In this document: positions 20,455 through 30,522 of the stretch, piece after piece
Numbering within the stretch: position 1 is the stretch's first letter
Layout of the letters: the number at the start of each line of letters is the position of its first letter
Assembly: GCA_018304545.1 (NCBI GenBank)
Contig: JAGVVZ010000006.1
Location: 1 to 64,000 of the forward strand
DNA from: Candidatus Aenigmatarchaeota archaeon
GTDB lineage: Archaea; Aenigmatarchaeota; Aenigmatarchaeia; CG10238-14
DNA: 64,000 bases
Direction: 5' to 3'
Translations under genes and position numbers: made by a program
Notes under the pieces: generated by a model
The model's input: only the letters and a program-made list of their open reading frames with translations
Database searches by the model: none
What the model was told of the DNA's origin: nothing

Positions 20455-21924
20455 ATGCAAGAACACAAAATATATATCGACGGCCAGTGGGTAAAATCAG
20501 AATCCGGTCGGACATTCCTCAGTCTAGATCCGGCTACCGAAAGACCTATCGGCAAATTTCAGCAGGGAAATGAGAATGATGTTAAAAAGGCGATAGACGC
20601 TGCTGAAGATGCCTACCATAAATGGAGTGAAATACCTGCACCGAAAAGAGGTGAGGTGCTCTTAAAAGTAGCTGAACTATTAAAAAAAGAAAAACAGAGA
20701 TTAGGCAAACTGGTAGCAACAGAAATGGGTAAAGTGATGCCAGAAGCATTAGGCGATGTGCAAGAAGCTATAGACGTGTTTGAATATATGGCAGGCGAAG
20801 GCAGGCGACTGTACGGCCATACGACGCCTTCCGAGCTAAAAGACAAGTTTGCAATGACTATACGAATGCCGCTCGGCGTTGTCGGATTAATAACTCCGTG
20901 GAATTTTCCTATTGCTATACCGTCATGGAAACTTGCACCGGCATTGATATGCGGAAATGGCATCGTACTCAAACCAAGCTCGGATACTCCATTATGTGCG
21001 ATAGAGCTGGTGAAAATTTTAGAAAAGGCTGGCATACCCAAAGGTGTAGTCAATTTGGTGACAGGTCCTGGAGATACAGCTGGAAAAGAATTGATAAAGA
21101 ATGATAAAGTGCGAGGCATATCATTTACCGGTAACAAAGACACCGGAGAATGGATACTGAAAGAAGCGGGATTAAAAAAGGTTGGTTTAGAACTGGGGGG
21201 GAAGAATGCGATCATTATTATGCCTGATGCCGATCTGAATCTTGCATTGGAAGGTGCATTATGGGGAGGATTCGGCACAACAGGACAGAGATGCACAGCT
21301 GCATCGAGAGTTATAATAGATAGGAGTGTGCAAAAAATATTTGAAAGGAATTTTGTTGATAGAGCAAGAAGATTAAAATTAGGAGCAGGCTACGATAAGA
21401 AGAGTGATGTGGGTCCATTAATAAATAAATATGCCTTAGAAAAAACTCACAAATACACTTTATTTGGGTTGGCTGAAGGCGCTAAATTATTAACTGGCGG
21501 CAGAAGATTTGGTAGCAAAGGGTTTTTCTATGAACCGACAATCTTCACTGATGTTTCGGTCAATATGAGAATCGCAAAGGAAGAAATATTCGGACCAACT
21601 GTTTCACTAATACCTGTCAACGGATTGGATGAAGCAATAGAAGCTGTCAATTCAGTTGAATACGGCCTCAGTTCGTCTATCTATACAAATAATATAAGGA
21701 ATGCATTCAAAGCAATTGAGAAGATAGAAACTGGAATCACATATGTTAATGCTAGCACAATTGGAGCGGAAGTGCACTTGCCGTTTGGCGGAATGAGGCA
21801 TACTGGAAATGGCACGAGAGAAGCTGGAATTGAAGGAATAAATGAATTTTCAGAGACAAAAACTGTTTATATTGATTATTCCGGAAGACTTCAGAAAGCT
21901 CAAATAGATGTTGTGAAAGATTGA
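20455..21924 (+). CDS. NAD(P)-dependent aldehyde dehydrogenase
   Basis: TPWNFPIAIPSWKLAPAL, GLELGGKNAIIIMPDADL, GTTGQRCTAASR, KEEIFGPTVSLIPV. Confidence 0.96.
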   Translation: MQEHKIYIDGQWVKSESGRTFLSLDPATERPIGKFQQGNENDVKKAIDAAEDAYHKWSEIPAPKRGEVLLKVAELLKKEKQRLGKLVATEMGKVMPEALGDVQEAIDVFEYMAGEGRRLYGHTTPSELKDKFAMTIRMPLGVVGLITPWNFPIAIPSWKLAPALICGNGIVLKPSSDTPLCAIELVKILEKAGIPKGVVNLVTGPGDTAGKELIKNDKVRGISFTGNKDTGEWILKEAGLKKVGLELGGKNAIIIMPDADLNLALEGALWGGFGTTGQRCTAASRVIIDRSVQKIFERNFVDRARRLKLGAGYDKKSDVGPLINKYALEKTHKYTLFGLAEGAKLLTGGRRFGSKGFFYEPTIFTDVSVNMRIAKEEIFGPTVSLIPVNGLDEAIEAVNSVEYGLSSSIYTNNIRNAFKAIEKIETGITYVNASTIGAEVHLPFGGMRHTGNGTREAGIEGINEFSETKTVYIDYSGRLQKAQIDVVKD

Positions 21925-22008
21925 GTGAAGTAAGTTTAAATGGACAGAAACCTTTCTTAGACATTACTATAGAAATCCTTATATATTAGTCATCATATAG
22001 TAGTAAAT

Positions 22009-22242
22009 ATGTCTGACAGTGTAACCGTACCATTTATTGTAAAGTACCAAATAGGGGGTTTAGATGAGGGAAGTGGCTGGTCTGTCGGGATATATGAAAA
22101 GAACGAAACATTTTTTGTTGTCGATTATAGACAAGGTTTTACGGGTCGACTTATAGGTCATAATGATGGTTTGGATGCAGCTAAACAAAGAGCACAGAGC
22201 TGGGCTCAAGAAAAGGGTTATGCAATAACAGAATTAGCTTGA
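22009..22242 (+). CDS. Hypothetical small protein (77 aa)
   Basis: ORF immediately downstream of TTATATATTA...ATAGTAGTAAAT. Confidence 0.6.
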   Translation: MSDSVTVPFIVKYQIGGLDEGSGWSVGIYEKNETFFVVDYRQGFTGRLIGHNDGLDAAKQRAQSWAQEKGYAITELA

Positions 22243-22324
22243 TTGTTAGTTCATGTAATAGACGTATGATATTCTTCCAAACTATTAATGGTTAAACCAA
22301 TTAAGATACTTTCTTTTAATTTAC

Positions 22325-22975
22325 CTAAACCCTTTTAACGAAATCTCCGCTCTTCGTTAACAGCAAACGAACAAGATCTGAATAGTCTGTCACTCTGATA
22401 TTGACAACTTCATATACCACATCTCTATAATTCGAGGTAATCCTGCCCTGAGGCAATCCGTATTTGTTAATGAATTGCATTAAAAAATTCAATCTGTTAG
22501 TTGTGACTGACGTATCTAGTCCCTTCTCCTTGAAGAATTTGTTTATCTTTATCAAATTATCTATTGACCGGACCGTGTTCTGTTTTGTTAAATTACGTGT
22601 GTCAATGCTTGCTAGCCGCAACTCATTCCATTCAGTCTTAGAAATTCCGAATGATTTTTTGACATAATTAAAGTAGACATCTGTTCTGTTTGTTTCCTTA
22701 TACAAATACAATAGAGACGAGAGCTTAGCCTGTTCACTATTATTACCAGATTTTATTAACTCGATCCAATTATAACCCAATACATTCTGAATGTTTTTTT
22801 GAGTAAGTAAATCATTCTTCTCATTGGGCATGTAATCTTTAATTTTTATTTCATTGCTTGGTCTGAAATTTAAATTCATTTTTTTGTAGTTCATTAGAAA
22901 TAGGAAAAAGGCCTGAGTTATCAAAACAATAACGATGATTGTTATCAATAAATTGTATCTCATACTATCACACAT
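22325..22975 (-). CDS. Hypothetical membrane-anchored protein, downstream partner of the HerA-like ATPase
   Basis: N-terminal TM LLITIIVIVLITQAFFLFLM; 8-nt overlap with the upstream herA-like gene. Confidence 0.65.
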   Translation of the reverse strand: MCDSMRYNLLITIIVIVLITQAFFLFLMNYKKMNLNFRPSNEIKIKDYMPNEKNDLLTQKNIQNVLGYNWIELIKSGNNSEQAKLSSLLYLYKETNRTDVYFNYVKKSFGISKTEWNELRLASIDTRNLTKQNTVRSIDNLIKINKFFKEKGLDTSVTTNRLNFLMQFINKYGLPQGRITSNYRDVVYEVVNIRVTDYSDLVRLLLTKSGDFVKRV

Positions 22976-24248
22976 TGGCTGCTATAGCAGCTTCACCCGC
23001 ATGCCATGATAGCCTTGGCCTCAACTGCACCGAATAAATTCTTTCCGAGTTGTCATCTAATATTATAGCAGTACCTCTGCTTTTAGGCAGGCTATCAATT
23101 GATTTCCAAATATCTTCCATCAAATAAGTCTGCATCACGCCATGTAACGCATCTAAATCATGCTTCGAAGTCAGCCTATGAGAAATAACCATATCCGCCT
23201 GTGATACGATGTCTTGATGAATTTTATTCGGCATTTGGGTCATAGGCACGAAGCTTATGCCTGGCTCTCTTCCCTGTTTAACAATTGTCAATATGGGACC
23301 AGATGAAACTGTCATCGCATCTGACGGGCAAAAATTATGTGCCTCGTCCATAAACAGCCATACCATGGGAAAGCGTTCTTTCAGTTGAATTGTTCCCATT
23401 TTTGCTAACTCTTCTTGTTTTCTCGCCATTACTCTTTGTTCGTATATCTTTCTAGATATCAATGCAACAAGCAGGTTTCTCACAGACCACGCCTCAGCCT
23501 CTCTCAGTCTTGAAACATCAAATACATTTACTCTTCCTGGTTTCATTACTTCATCTATTTTCACGCCTTCTTCTCCAAACACACCCCATTTGTCAGCAAC
23601 AGAAAGCATATTATCTAGAGCTGATTTAACATGCGTATCTAATGTCCTGTCATCTTTGACTTTAGATATCAAATCGTCAATACTAAACCGTTCATTTTTT
23701 TCATGCAGCTGATTAACGATTTTTTGAAGGCCCAATGCGATAGGATTGGTTGAAGGCAACTGAAATGCCAAAGACCACTCTTCTGGGGAAAATTCGTAAG
23801 GAGGGATGGAAATGCCGAAATCAACAGGTATGTCTGCATCTAAAAATTCTTTTTTTTGTGAGAACGGAACGAAGACTTTGGTTCTGTCTTCAAACGCTTT
23901 TGGTTTCATTTTCCATTGATCCAGCAGTACGATCTGGTCTTCATTGGGCGTCTTCATGCTCCAATAAATACCCATCGTATCAATAATAACCGATGTTAAA
24001 TTGTTCCTGAATTCGTCCGGGAGCGATGCGATTTCCTCCATTATAATTCCGCCAGAGTAGCTTTTTCCAGAACCTCTCTTGCCCGCAATCAAAATTACGT
24101 GCGGCCTCAACAGGTCAAGCATCACTTTATTTGCAAGATACGTATCTTCGCCCTTCCCTATCAGGTTCTTCCCTATATAACCAGTTGCTGTGCTACCATA
24201 TTTTTTTAAATCGTCAGATCGCCTGCCAATAATAATTTCGTGAACCAT
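22968..24248 (-). CDS. HerA-like (DUF87) ATPase
   Basis: Walker A AGKRGSGKSYSGGI, Walker B FPMVWLFMDEAHNF, KQGREPGISFVPMTQMPNKI. Confidence 0.9.
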   Translation of the reverse strand: MVHEIIIGRRSDDLKKYGSTATGYIGKNLIGKGEDTYLANKVMLDLLRPHVILIAGKRGSGKSYSGGIIMEEIASLPDEFRNNLTSVIIDTMGIYWSMKTPNEDQIVLLDQWKMKPKAFEDRTKVFVPFSQKKEFLDADIPVDFGISIPPYEFSPEEWSLAFQLPSTNPIALGLQKIVNQLHEKNERFSIDDLISKVKDDRTLDTHVKSALDNMLSVADKWGVFGEEGVKIDEVMKPGRVNVFDVSRLREAEAWSVRNLLVALISRKIYEQRVMARKQEELAKMGTIQLKERFPMVWLFMDEAHNFCPSDAMTVSSGPILTIVKQGREPGISFVPMTQMPNKIHQDIVSQADMVISHRLTSKHDLDALHGVMQTYLMEDIWKSIDSLPKSRGTAIILDDNSERIYSVQLRPRLSWHAGEAAIAANV

Positions 24249-24280
24249 AATAATGATTTGGTGAAAGTAGTAGAAATAAA

Positions 24281-24949
24281 TTATTTAGAGTTTCTTAATA
24301 CAACAGGCAAGTCTTTCTCTTCAAATTCTCTAATATCTTTCTCTGTATTAAAAGTACTCCAAAATCCCCCGTGTTTGAACAATTTCATTTTCATTTTGGG
24401 AAAAACATCATATTCCAAACTTCCTTTTTCGGGTAAAGATTTTAGAAGCTCATCTCTGTTCAATAAGTACCATCCACAACTTACCCAACTATCAAGAATA
24501 GGCTTTTCAACAAAAAATGCGAAATTATTTTTTTCTTTAACTAATCCGAATGGCAGTCTGGGATGTGCAACACAAATCGTGTTTTCTTTGATTTTCGATA
24601 ATTTAGAAATATTTATATCAGTAATATCATCACAGTTCAATACCAATATGTAATTGGTGTTAGTTTTCGGTAGCGCTTTATTGAGACCGCCTGCAGTTCC
24701 AAGAAGCTGTTCTTCAACCGAGAATTCGATTTTGGAAGGCATATATTTCTTAGAGTTAGAATCAATAAATTTCTTTATTTCATCTGATTTATAACCTATG
24801 GATAAAATAATTTTATTGATTTCTTTTGATTTTAATAAATAATCAAGCTGGTAAGTTAAGATTGGCTTGCCTGCTACTTCCATAAGAGGTTTGGGAAGAA
24901 CATGATTCATTCTAGAACCTTTACCACCTGCTAATATGACGACATCCAT
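24281..24949 (-). CDS. Sugar-phosphate nucleotidyltransferase
   Basis: MDVVILAGGKGSRMNHVLPKPLMEVAGKPIL, LNCDDI. Confidence 0.92.
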   Translation of the reverse strand: MDVVILAGGKGSRMNHVLPKPLMEVAGKPILTYQLDYLLKSKEINKIILSIGYKSDEIKKFIDSNSKKYMPSKIEFSVEEQLLGTAGGLNKALPKTNTNYILVLNCDDITDINISKLSKIKENTICVAHPRLPFGLVKEKNNFAFFVEKPILDSWVSCGWYLLNRDELLKSLPEKGSLEYDVFPKMKMKLFKHGGFWSTFNTEKDIREFEEKDLPVVLRNSK

Positions 24950-25069
24950 GTCAAAAATAATAAAGCTGGACAATTATATAACTTATACATATACTGATAA
25001 AATTATTTTGAATGACATTAAACAGTATTATTTATTTCTTTACAAACAATACTAAAGAATACTCGGTTA

Positions 25070-25879
25070 ATGACGAAATTTGAGTTGGTCTTGTTGGGAT
25101 ATCCGATTTTTGTGATATTAGCTGGCGGCTATGGAATAAGAATGAATGATTGGATAAAAGAACGGTATGGAGACAAACCAAAGGTCTTATTACCATTTGG
25201 CGCAGAAGGAGAACCGATTTTACTTTACAATCTAAGAAATTGTATGGAAATTGGCAGACCAGAAAATATTTATGTAGCCACTGTTCTTCAAGAAATCGAA
25301 GATTATGTTAAAGGTGTTGATATAAGAATCAACGTGATTCGTGAACCACAAGACGGAAAGGACCCACGTACCAATATTGGAAGAGGCGGAGCTATGAGTT
25401 ATTCTGTTGAAAGAAGATTACTGCCAGAAAGAGATATCATAACTGTAAATGCCGTGGATCTCTGTCCAGTCAGTAGTATACAAGAAATGGCTAGTTGCAA
25501 AGGTAGCGGATTTCTAGTGGCTAAACGTTACTATTCAGAAATGCCGGGTTCAAATTTACCGAACGTTGTATACTATCGAAATGGCGTTATAACGGGAATT
25601 CAAAGGGAAAAATATGAAATCAGTGATGGCACGGGATTACATACGGGCATATCTAGAATTGGATTAGATGATTTTTATAGACTAAGAAACATACAAAAGG
25701 GCGAAGAAACCGAGGACACTATTTTCATGCAAATAATGAGAGAAGGAAGGTTACGAGTAGTTGGACCTATAGAAACATGGCTCCCATTAAAAATACCCCA
25801 ACATGTGATAGACTGTAAAAGTGTCTATATAGAAGATTTCAGAAAGACTGGTTTTATCAAAAAAGCACCGGAGCATTAA
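25070..25879 (+). CDS. Nucleotidyltransferase-like protein
   Basis: VILAGGYGIRMNDWIKERYGDKPKVLLPFGAEGEPILLYNL. Confidence 0.8.
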   Translation: MTKFELVLLGYPIFVILAGGYGIRMNDWIKERYGDKPKVLLPFGAEGEPILLYNLRNCMEIGRPENIYVATVLQEIEDYVKGVDIRINVIREPQDGKDPRTNIGRGGAMSYSVERRLLPERDIITVNAVDLCPVSSIQEMASCKGSGFLVAKRYYSEMPGSNLPNVVYYRNGVITGIQREKYEISDGTGLHTGISRIGLDDFYRLRNIQKGEETEDTIFMQIMREGRLRVVGPIETWLPLKIPQHVIDCKSVYIEDFRKTGFIKKAPEH

Positions 25880-25880
25880 T

Positions 25881-26888
25881 ATGCTAAGCAACTTATATAA
25901 AAATAAAATATTAAGTTCAAACACCTTAAAAAAACTCTTAGAGGAAGACGAACAACTACAAAATAAAAACCACGCTATCAATGCTTTAATCAGGCATCAA
26001 AAAAAACACTTATCATTAATCAATGATGCATACGAACAGCTGAATAGAATTAAATCAAAAACCATAGAAATAGATGGTATAGATTTTGAAGTTGATTTTA
26101 ACCAATTAAGAAAACAAAACACGATAGCAGAAATCAACAAAAAAACTATCGAATCACAGAACTGTTTTTTATGCCCTGAATATCTGTATCCGGAACAAAT
26201 GGGTATTAAAATGATGGATTTTATAGCCTTTCTAAATCCGAGACCAATTTATATTAACCATCTAACATTAGTTAAAGAACACAAACCACAACATATTAAA
26301 AAAAGTATAGTATCAAGCATGGTAAAATTGACTAAAGACATATACCCGTATAGATTACTTTATAACAGTCCAGGCTCTGGCGCCACAATGTCGACTCACA
26401 TGCATTTGCAAGCCATACCCTATAAAGCCCCCATTGAAAATGAGTTCATAAAAAGGGAAAACGTGGTAAAATTAAAAAACAACAATATTCATGTTTTGAA
26501 ATTCCCTTCAAGGGTCTTGGTTGTTGAAGGCGAAAATAAAGATGTGGTTAAAGATATATCTGAAATTCTTAATGAAATTAAAAATTTGAGATATTTGGAC
26601 GAGGAATGGGGTCGGCATATAGTAAGTATCTGGGGCAGATATTTACCTGAGAAAGATATTCATCAGTTTTTTGTAATACCCAGATCCAAGTGGAGATCTC
26701 ATGATTATGGTTTAGAGGAAGACAAAATAGCATGCAGTCCCGGAACATTAGAAATGTGTGGCAAAATAATAGTTGCTAATAAAAGCACGTTCGACAAAAT
26801 GGATGAAAAATTAATAAGAAGAATTCTTGACGAAGTTTCTATGAGAAAGGGGAATTTTGAAGAATTGATTAAAAGACTGTTTTCATAA
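25881..26888 (+). CDS. DUF4922/HIT-like (GalT superfamily) phosphorylase or nucleotidyltransferase
   Basis: NCFLCPEYLYPEQMGI..YINHLTLVKEHKPQHI..YNSPGSGATMSTHMHLQAIP. Confidence 0.75.
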   Translation: MLSNLYKNKILSSNTLKKLLEEDEQLQNKNHAINALIRHQKKHLSLINDAYEQLNRIKSKTIEIDGIDFEVDFNQLRKQNTIAEINKKTIESQNCFLCPEYLYPEQMGIKMMDFIAFLNPRPIYINHLTLVKEHKPQHIKKSIVSSMVKLTKDIYPYRLLYNSPGSGATMSTHMHLQAIPYKAPIENEFIKRENVVKLKNNNIHVLKFPSRVLVVEGENKDVVKDISEILNEIKNLRYLDEEWGRHIVSIWGRYLPEKDIHQFFVIPRSKWRSHDYGLEEDKIACSPGTLEMCGKIIVANKSTFDKMDEKLIRRILDEVSMRKGNFEELIKRLFS

Positions 26889-26940
26889 TAATTATATATT
26901 CAATTTAAAGTTAGTCAACTAATTTTAACTAACTACTGAT

Positions 26941-27015
26941 GGGGCAGTGGTCCAGTTTGGTCTACGATTCCAGCTTGGGGTGTTGGCGACCCGAGTTCAA
27001 ATCTCGGCTGCCCCA
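26941..27015 (+). tRNA. tRNA-Pro (anticodon GGG), no encoded CCA
   Basis: Acceptor GGGGCAG/CTGCCCC, anticodon stem CCAGC/GTTGG with loop TTGGGGT, T-loop TTCAAAT. Confidence 0.9.
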
Positions 27016-27078
27016 TGTCGTTTTGTTTAACCGTTCATAGAGGCAATGTATTTATTTTTATATATTTTTAATTCTGAG

Positions 27079-27453
27079 ATGGCTCAATACGATGAAATGC
27101 TACAAATATTTGAAACTTTTAGAAATAGAGCATCTTTAGATTCTGAAGGAGACTGTTATCTGATAATTGATGAATTAGGAGAGGTTTTATCATATTACGG
27201 AAAATGCAAATTTTTAGTTGCTTCTCCTAGAGAAGGCAAAGTCAGACATGCAAATGGCAAGAAATATGATTATCACTGTGCCGTCATAATGGGATCAGAA
27301 ACTGTATGGGATCCGTATTTAGATAAACCTTTACCATTAGACAAATATATGGAGCAGGTATTTGAAAATCCTGAAAATATTGAATTTAAAGTATATGGAA
27401 AATTGGGCGTGTTAGTTGCGCTTATATCTAGAAATTATCGGGGATTGTGGTAA
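27079..27453 (+). CDS. Small protein with a possible papain/transglutaminase-like C-H-D pattern
   Basis: GDCYLIIDELG ... YHCAVIMGSETVWDPYLDKPLPLDKYMEQVF; alternative ORF start 27046. Confidence 0.45.
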   Translation: MAQYDEMLQIFETFRNRASLDSEGDCYLIIDELGEVLSYYGKCKFLVASPREGKVRHANGKKYDYHCAVIMGSETVWDPYLDKPLPLDKYMEQVFENPENIEFKVYGKLGVLVALISRNYRGLW

Positions 27454-27468
27454 TTAACATGTGACTGA

Positions 27469-28293
27469 CTAATCTTTCAAAAATTCTATTAATTTTTCTT
27501 CAGAAATGGTTTCCACCAAGTTCCAGTGCTCCGCATCGACTTTGATCAAAGTTGAATTCTCAATCAGTTTTGACAGCTCTTCTCCTGACTTCTCGCTGAT
27601 CATTCTATCTTTCGAGCCAACAAGAATCAGAGTCCTTGCTTCTATTTTTTGGCAACTCTTTCTTAAATCTAGATTCATCACATTATCAACAATCTCAATG
27701 CAGTCAGATGTTTTTATTCTTCTTAAATCTTCAATAGTATATTCGTAATCTTGTTTTTGTCCAGGATTGTTTGTATCATAACCGCTTATACATTTATAAA
27801 AAACCGGGAAAATTCTATTGTTTCTTATGATATAATTGAATAAATCGTTAATAAACGAAAATTTTTTGTAAAGCCAAATAATAACTTTAGCGGATCTCGC
27901 TCTTAACGGCAACATGTCCGTATAAAAGGGCGGGGCCACAATTATGAGCTTCTTTAATTTATCTGGATGGACAGAAGCATATTTTAAACTTAGCATGCCT
28001 CCGTAAGAAAATCCTATTAGATGAAATTGAGGAATTTTTAATTTCTTAGAAAACGCGTCAATAAAGACAACGTAATCCTCTATGCTAAGTCTTTCTAATC
28101 TTTCCGAATTGCCAAATCCTGGAAGGTTCAAACCAAAAATCTGAAAATGCTTCGAAAGTTCCATTAAAATCTTATCATTTTCTCTGCAATTTCTGGGCCA
28201 TCCTCTTATCAAAACTACAGGTTCCCCATTGCCGCCAAATATAAAATTTGCCTTTTTTCCATTGATGAACATGAATTTGCTTTCAAGACTCAT
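27469..28293 (-). CDS. Alpha/beta hydrolase
   Basis: VVLIRGWPRN, HLIGFSYGGMLSLKYA, LILVGSKDRMI, DAEHWNLVE. Confidence 0.93.
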   Translation of the reverse strand: MSLESKFMFINGKKANFIFGGNGEPVVLIRGWPRNCRENDKILMELSKHFQIFGLNLPGFGNSERLERLSIEDYVVFIDAFSKKLKIPQFHLIGFSYGGMLSLKYASVHPDKLKKLIIVAPPFYTDMLPLRARSAKVIIWLYKKFSFINDLFNYIIRNNRIFPVFYKCISGYDTNNPGQKQDYEYTIEDLRRIKTSDCIEIVDNVMNLDLRKSCQKIEARTLILVGSKDRMISEKSGEELSKLIENSTLIKVDAEHWNLVETISEEKLIEFLKD

Positions 28294-28387
28294 TTCATTA
28301 TTTATTTCTTTTATTAAGCTTAAAATTAGTCGAACTATATCATTTTTAAGCCTTTAAAAGAGTAAATCTTATGTAATTGGCGACGAG

Positions 28388-29176
28388 ATGACTAGAACAA
28401 TAGGAATAGTTTCAGGGAAAGGTGGTGTCGGCAAGACGACATTTTCAACCAATCTAGCCATCGGTTTGACTAAATTCAATAAATCTGTTGTGGTCATAGA
28501 CTGCAATATCACAACACCTCATCTTGCATATTATCTTGGAGCAAACTATTTTTCTGCCACTTTAAATGACGTGTTTAAAGGTAACTTAGACATAAAATTT
28601 GCGCCTGCCGCACAGAATGGCATTCTTTTCATAGCAGCATCAGAAGATATTGAAGACATGATAAGAAGTGATCCTGAGCAACTAAAGAAGCACGTCAAAA
28701 AGTTAGACAAAGCAAACAGATATGACTTCGTAATTTTAGATTCGGCACCTGGTCTCGGGAAAGAAGCTTTATCAACATTGGCTGCTTCAGAAGAAGTAAT
28801 ATTCGTAACCACGCCGACCATTCCCAACCTGATTGACGTAACAAGGTGTGCTGAAGCTGCAGGGAAAATAGGCGGTAAGAAATTTGCTGTTGCTTTAAAT
28901 ATGGTAAGATATGGCAAGTATGAACTAAAGATAAAAGAAGTTGAAGAAATGTTTGGTACACAAATGCTTGGTGTGATACCGTTTGATGACAATGTTCTAG
29001 ACAGTGCAGCCAAGGGCATTCCAATTCTTTGGGACAATCCAGAATCGCCAGCCGCACAGAGCTTCATGGAAATCACAGCTAATTTAATCGGGGAGAAATA
29101 TCAAAAACCGAAGGGAAAATTCATGCATCAAATTTCTGAAAAATTGAAGGCCTTAAAGGGAAAATTCAAGAAATAA
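28388..29176 (+). CDS. minD: MinD/ParA-family ATPase
   Basis: GIVSGKGGVGKTTFSTNLA, VVIDCNITTPHLAYYLG, VILDSAPGLGKEAL. Confidence 0.94.
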   Translation: MTRTIGIVSGKGGVGKTTFSTNLAIGLTKFNKSVVVIDCNITTPHLAYYLGANYFSATLNDVFKGNLDIKFAPAAQNGILFIAASEDIEDMIRSDPEQLKKHVKKLDKANRYDFVILDSAPGLGKEALSTLAASEEVIFVTTPTIPNLIDVTRCAEAAGKIGGKKFAVALNMVRYGKYELKIKEVEEMFGTQMLGVIPFDDNVLDSAAKGIPILWDNPESPAAQSFMEITANLIGEKYQKPKGKFMHQISEKLKALKGKFKK

Positions 29177-29179
29177 TTT

Positions 29180-30484
29180 TCAAAATCTTATCAATTTAGC
29201 CAATTCATCTTTATTTACTTCAACCGTCTCATATCTGACTCTAACTGAAGGTTTGTTTATCTTCATTATTTTACTTATGTCAATTGGCGTTCCTACAACA
29301 ACCAAATCACAATCAGATCTGTTGATAGTTTGTTCAAGTTCTTTAATCTGAACCTTGTCATATCCCATAGCCGGCAAGATTTCATTCAAATGGGTATACT
29401 TTTCAAATAGTTTCTTTATACTACCAATGGCATATTCCCTGGGATCAACTATACTTTTACAAGTGAATTTTTTAGCTGCTTTGTATGCGGCCCCAAACGA
29501 CATGCCACCATGTGTCAATGTCGGACCATCCTCTAAACAAAGAACTCTCTTCCCTTTAATTGAATCAGGATTGTCAACAAATAATTCTAAATTAATTTTA
29601 ACTATTTTTGCTTTAGGATTTGATGTTTTTGCATTACGCAATATTATATCTATATCTTCTTTTTTACTATCATTTACTTTGCTTATTAATATAATATCGG
29701 CCATTCTGAAATTAGTTTCGCCGGGGTGATATTTTAGTTCATGACCCGCTCTGTGCGGATCAGCAATAACTATATGTAAATCCGGCTTAATGAAAGGCAG
29801 ATCATTATTGCCGCCGTCCCATAATATTACATCCGTTTCCTTTTCTGCTTCTCTTAATATTTTTTCATAATCAACACCTGAATAAACAACAAACCCATTA
29901 TCTATATGCGGCTCGTAATCTTCTCTCTCTTCTATGGTTGTGTTATGTCTATCCAAATCCTCTTTTGAAGCAAAACGTTGAACTATCTGTTTTTTCAAAT
30001 CACCGTATGGCATGGGATGTCTTATTATTACCACTTTCTTTCCTCTGTTTTTCAATATATTTGCAATTCTTCTTGTAGTCGGACTTTTACCCGCTCCTGT
30101 TCTTACAGCAGTGACAGCAATGACAGGTTTTTTAGATTTTAACATTGTTAAGTTAGGACCAAGCAGAACAAAATTTGCTCCATTAGCCAAAGCAATAGAT
30201 GCTTTATGCATAACTTCTTCATGAGTTATATCACTATAAGAAAAAACAGCTTCATCTATTTTGAATTTTTTTATAAGTTTAGGTAATTCGTTTTCAGAAT
30301 AAATTGGAATGCCTTTCGGATATAATTTGCCAGCAAGCTCTTTAGGATATTTTCTTCCTTCTATGTTGGGGATTTGAGTGGCAGTGAATGCCATAACTCC
30401 GTAATTCGAATTATTTCTATAAACCATATTGAAATTATGAAAATCTCTTCCAGCTGCTCCTAGGATAATTACTCTTTTTTTCAT
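29180..30484 (-). CDS. Cyclic 2,3-diphosphoglycerate synthetase family protein
   Basis: IILGAAGRDFHNFNMVYR, VTAVRTGAGKSPTTRRI, VIIRHPMPYGDL, DVILWDGGNNDLPF. Confidence 0.88.
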   Translation of the reverse strand: MKKRVIILGAAGRDFHNFNMVYRNNSNYGVMAFTATQIPNIEGRKYPKELAGKLYPKGIPIYSENELPKLIKKFKIDEAVFSYSDITHEEVMHKASIALANGANFVLLGPNLTMLKSKKPVIAVTAVRTGAGKSPTTRRIANILKNRGKKVVIIRHPMPYGDLKKQIVQRFASKEDLDRHNTTIEEREDYEPHIDNGFVVYSGVDYEKILREAEKETDVILWDGGNNDLPFIKPDLHIVIADPHRAGHELKYHPGETNFRMADIILISKVNDSKKEDIDIILRNAKTSNPKAKIVKINLELFVDNPDSIKGKRVLCLEDGPTLTHGGMSFGAAYKAAKKFTCKSIVDPREYAIGSIKKLFEKYTHLNEILPAMGYDKVQIKELEQTINRSDCDLVVVGTPIDISKIMKINKPSVRVRYETVEVNKDELAKLIRF

Positions 30485-30522
30485 AAAATGTTAATTGTGT
30501 TTCTGTTAGTATAAATCTGTTA

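Noticed and set aside
20613-21296. 227-aa minus-strand ORF
   Set aside because: Fully antisense to the aldehyde dehydrogenase; low-complexity S/P composition typical of shadow ORFs.
28546-29076. Antisense ORFs within the MinD-like gene
   Set aside because: Shadow ORFs; sense strand carries Walker motifs.
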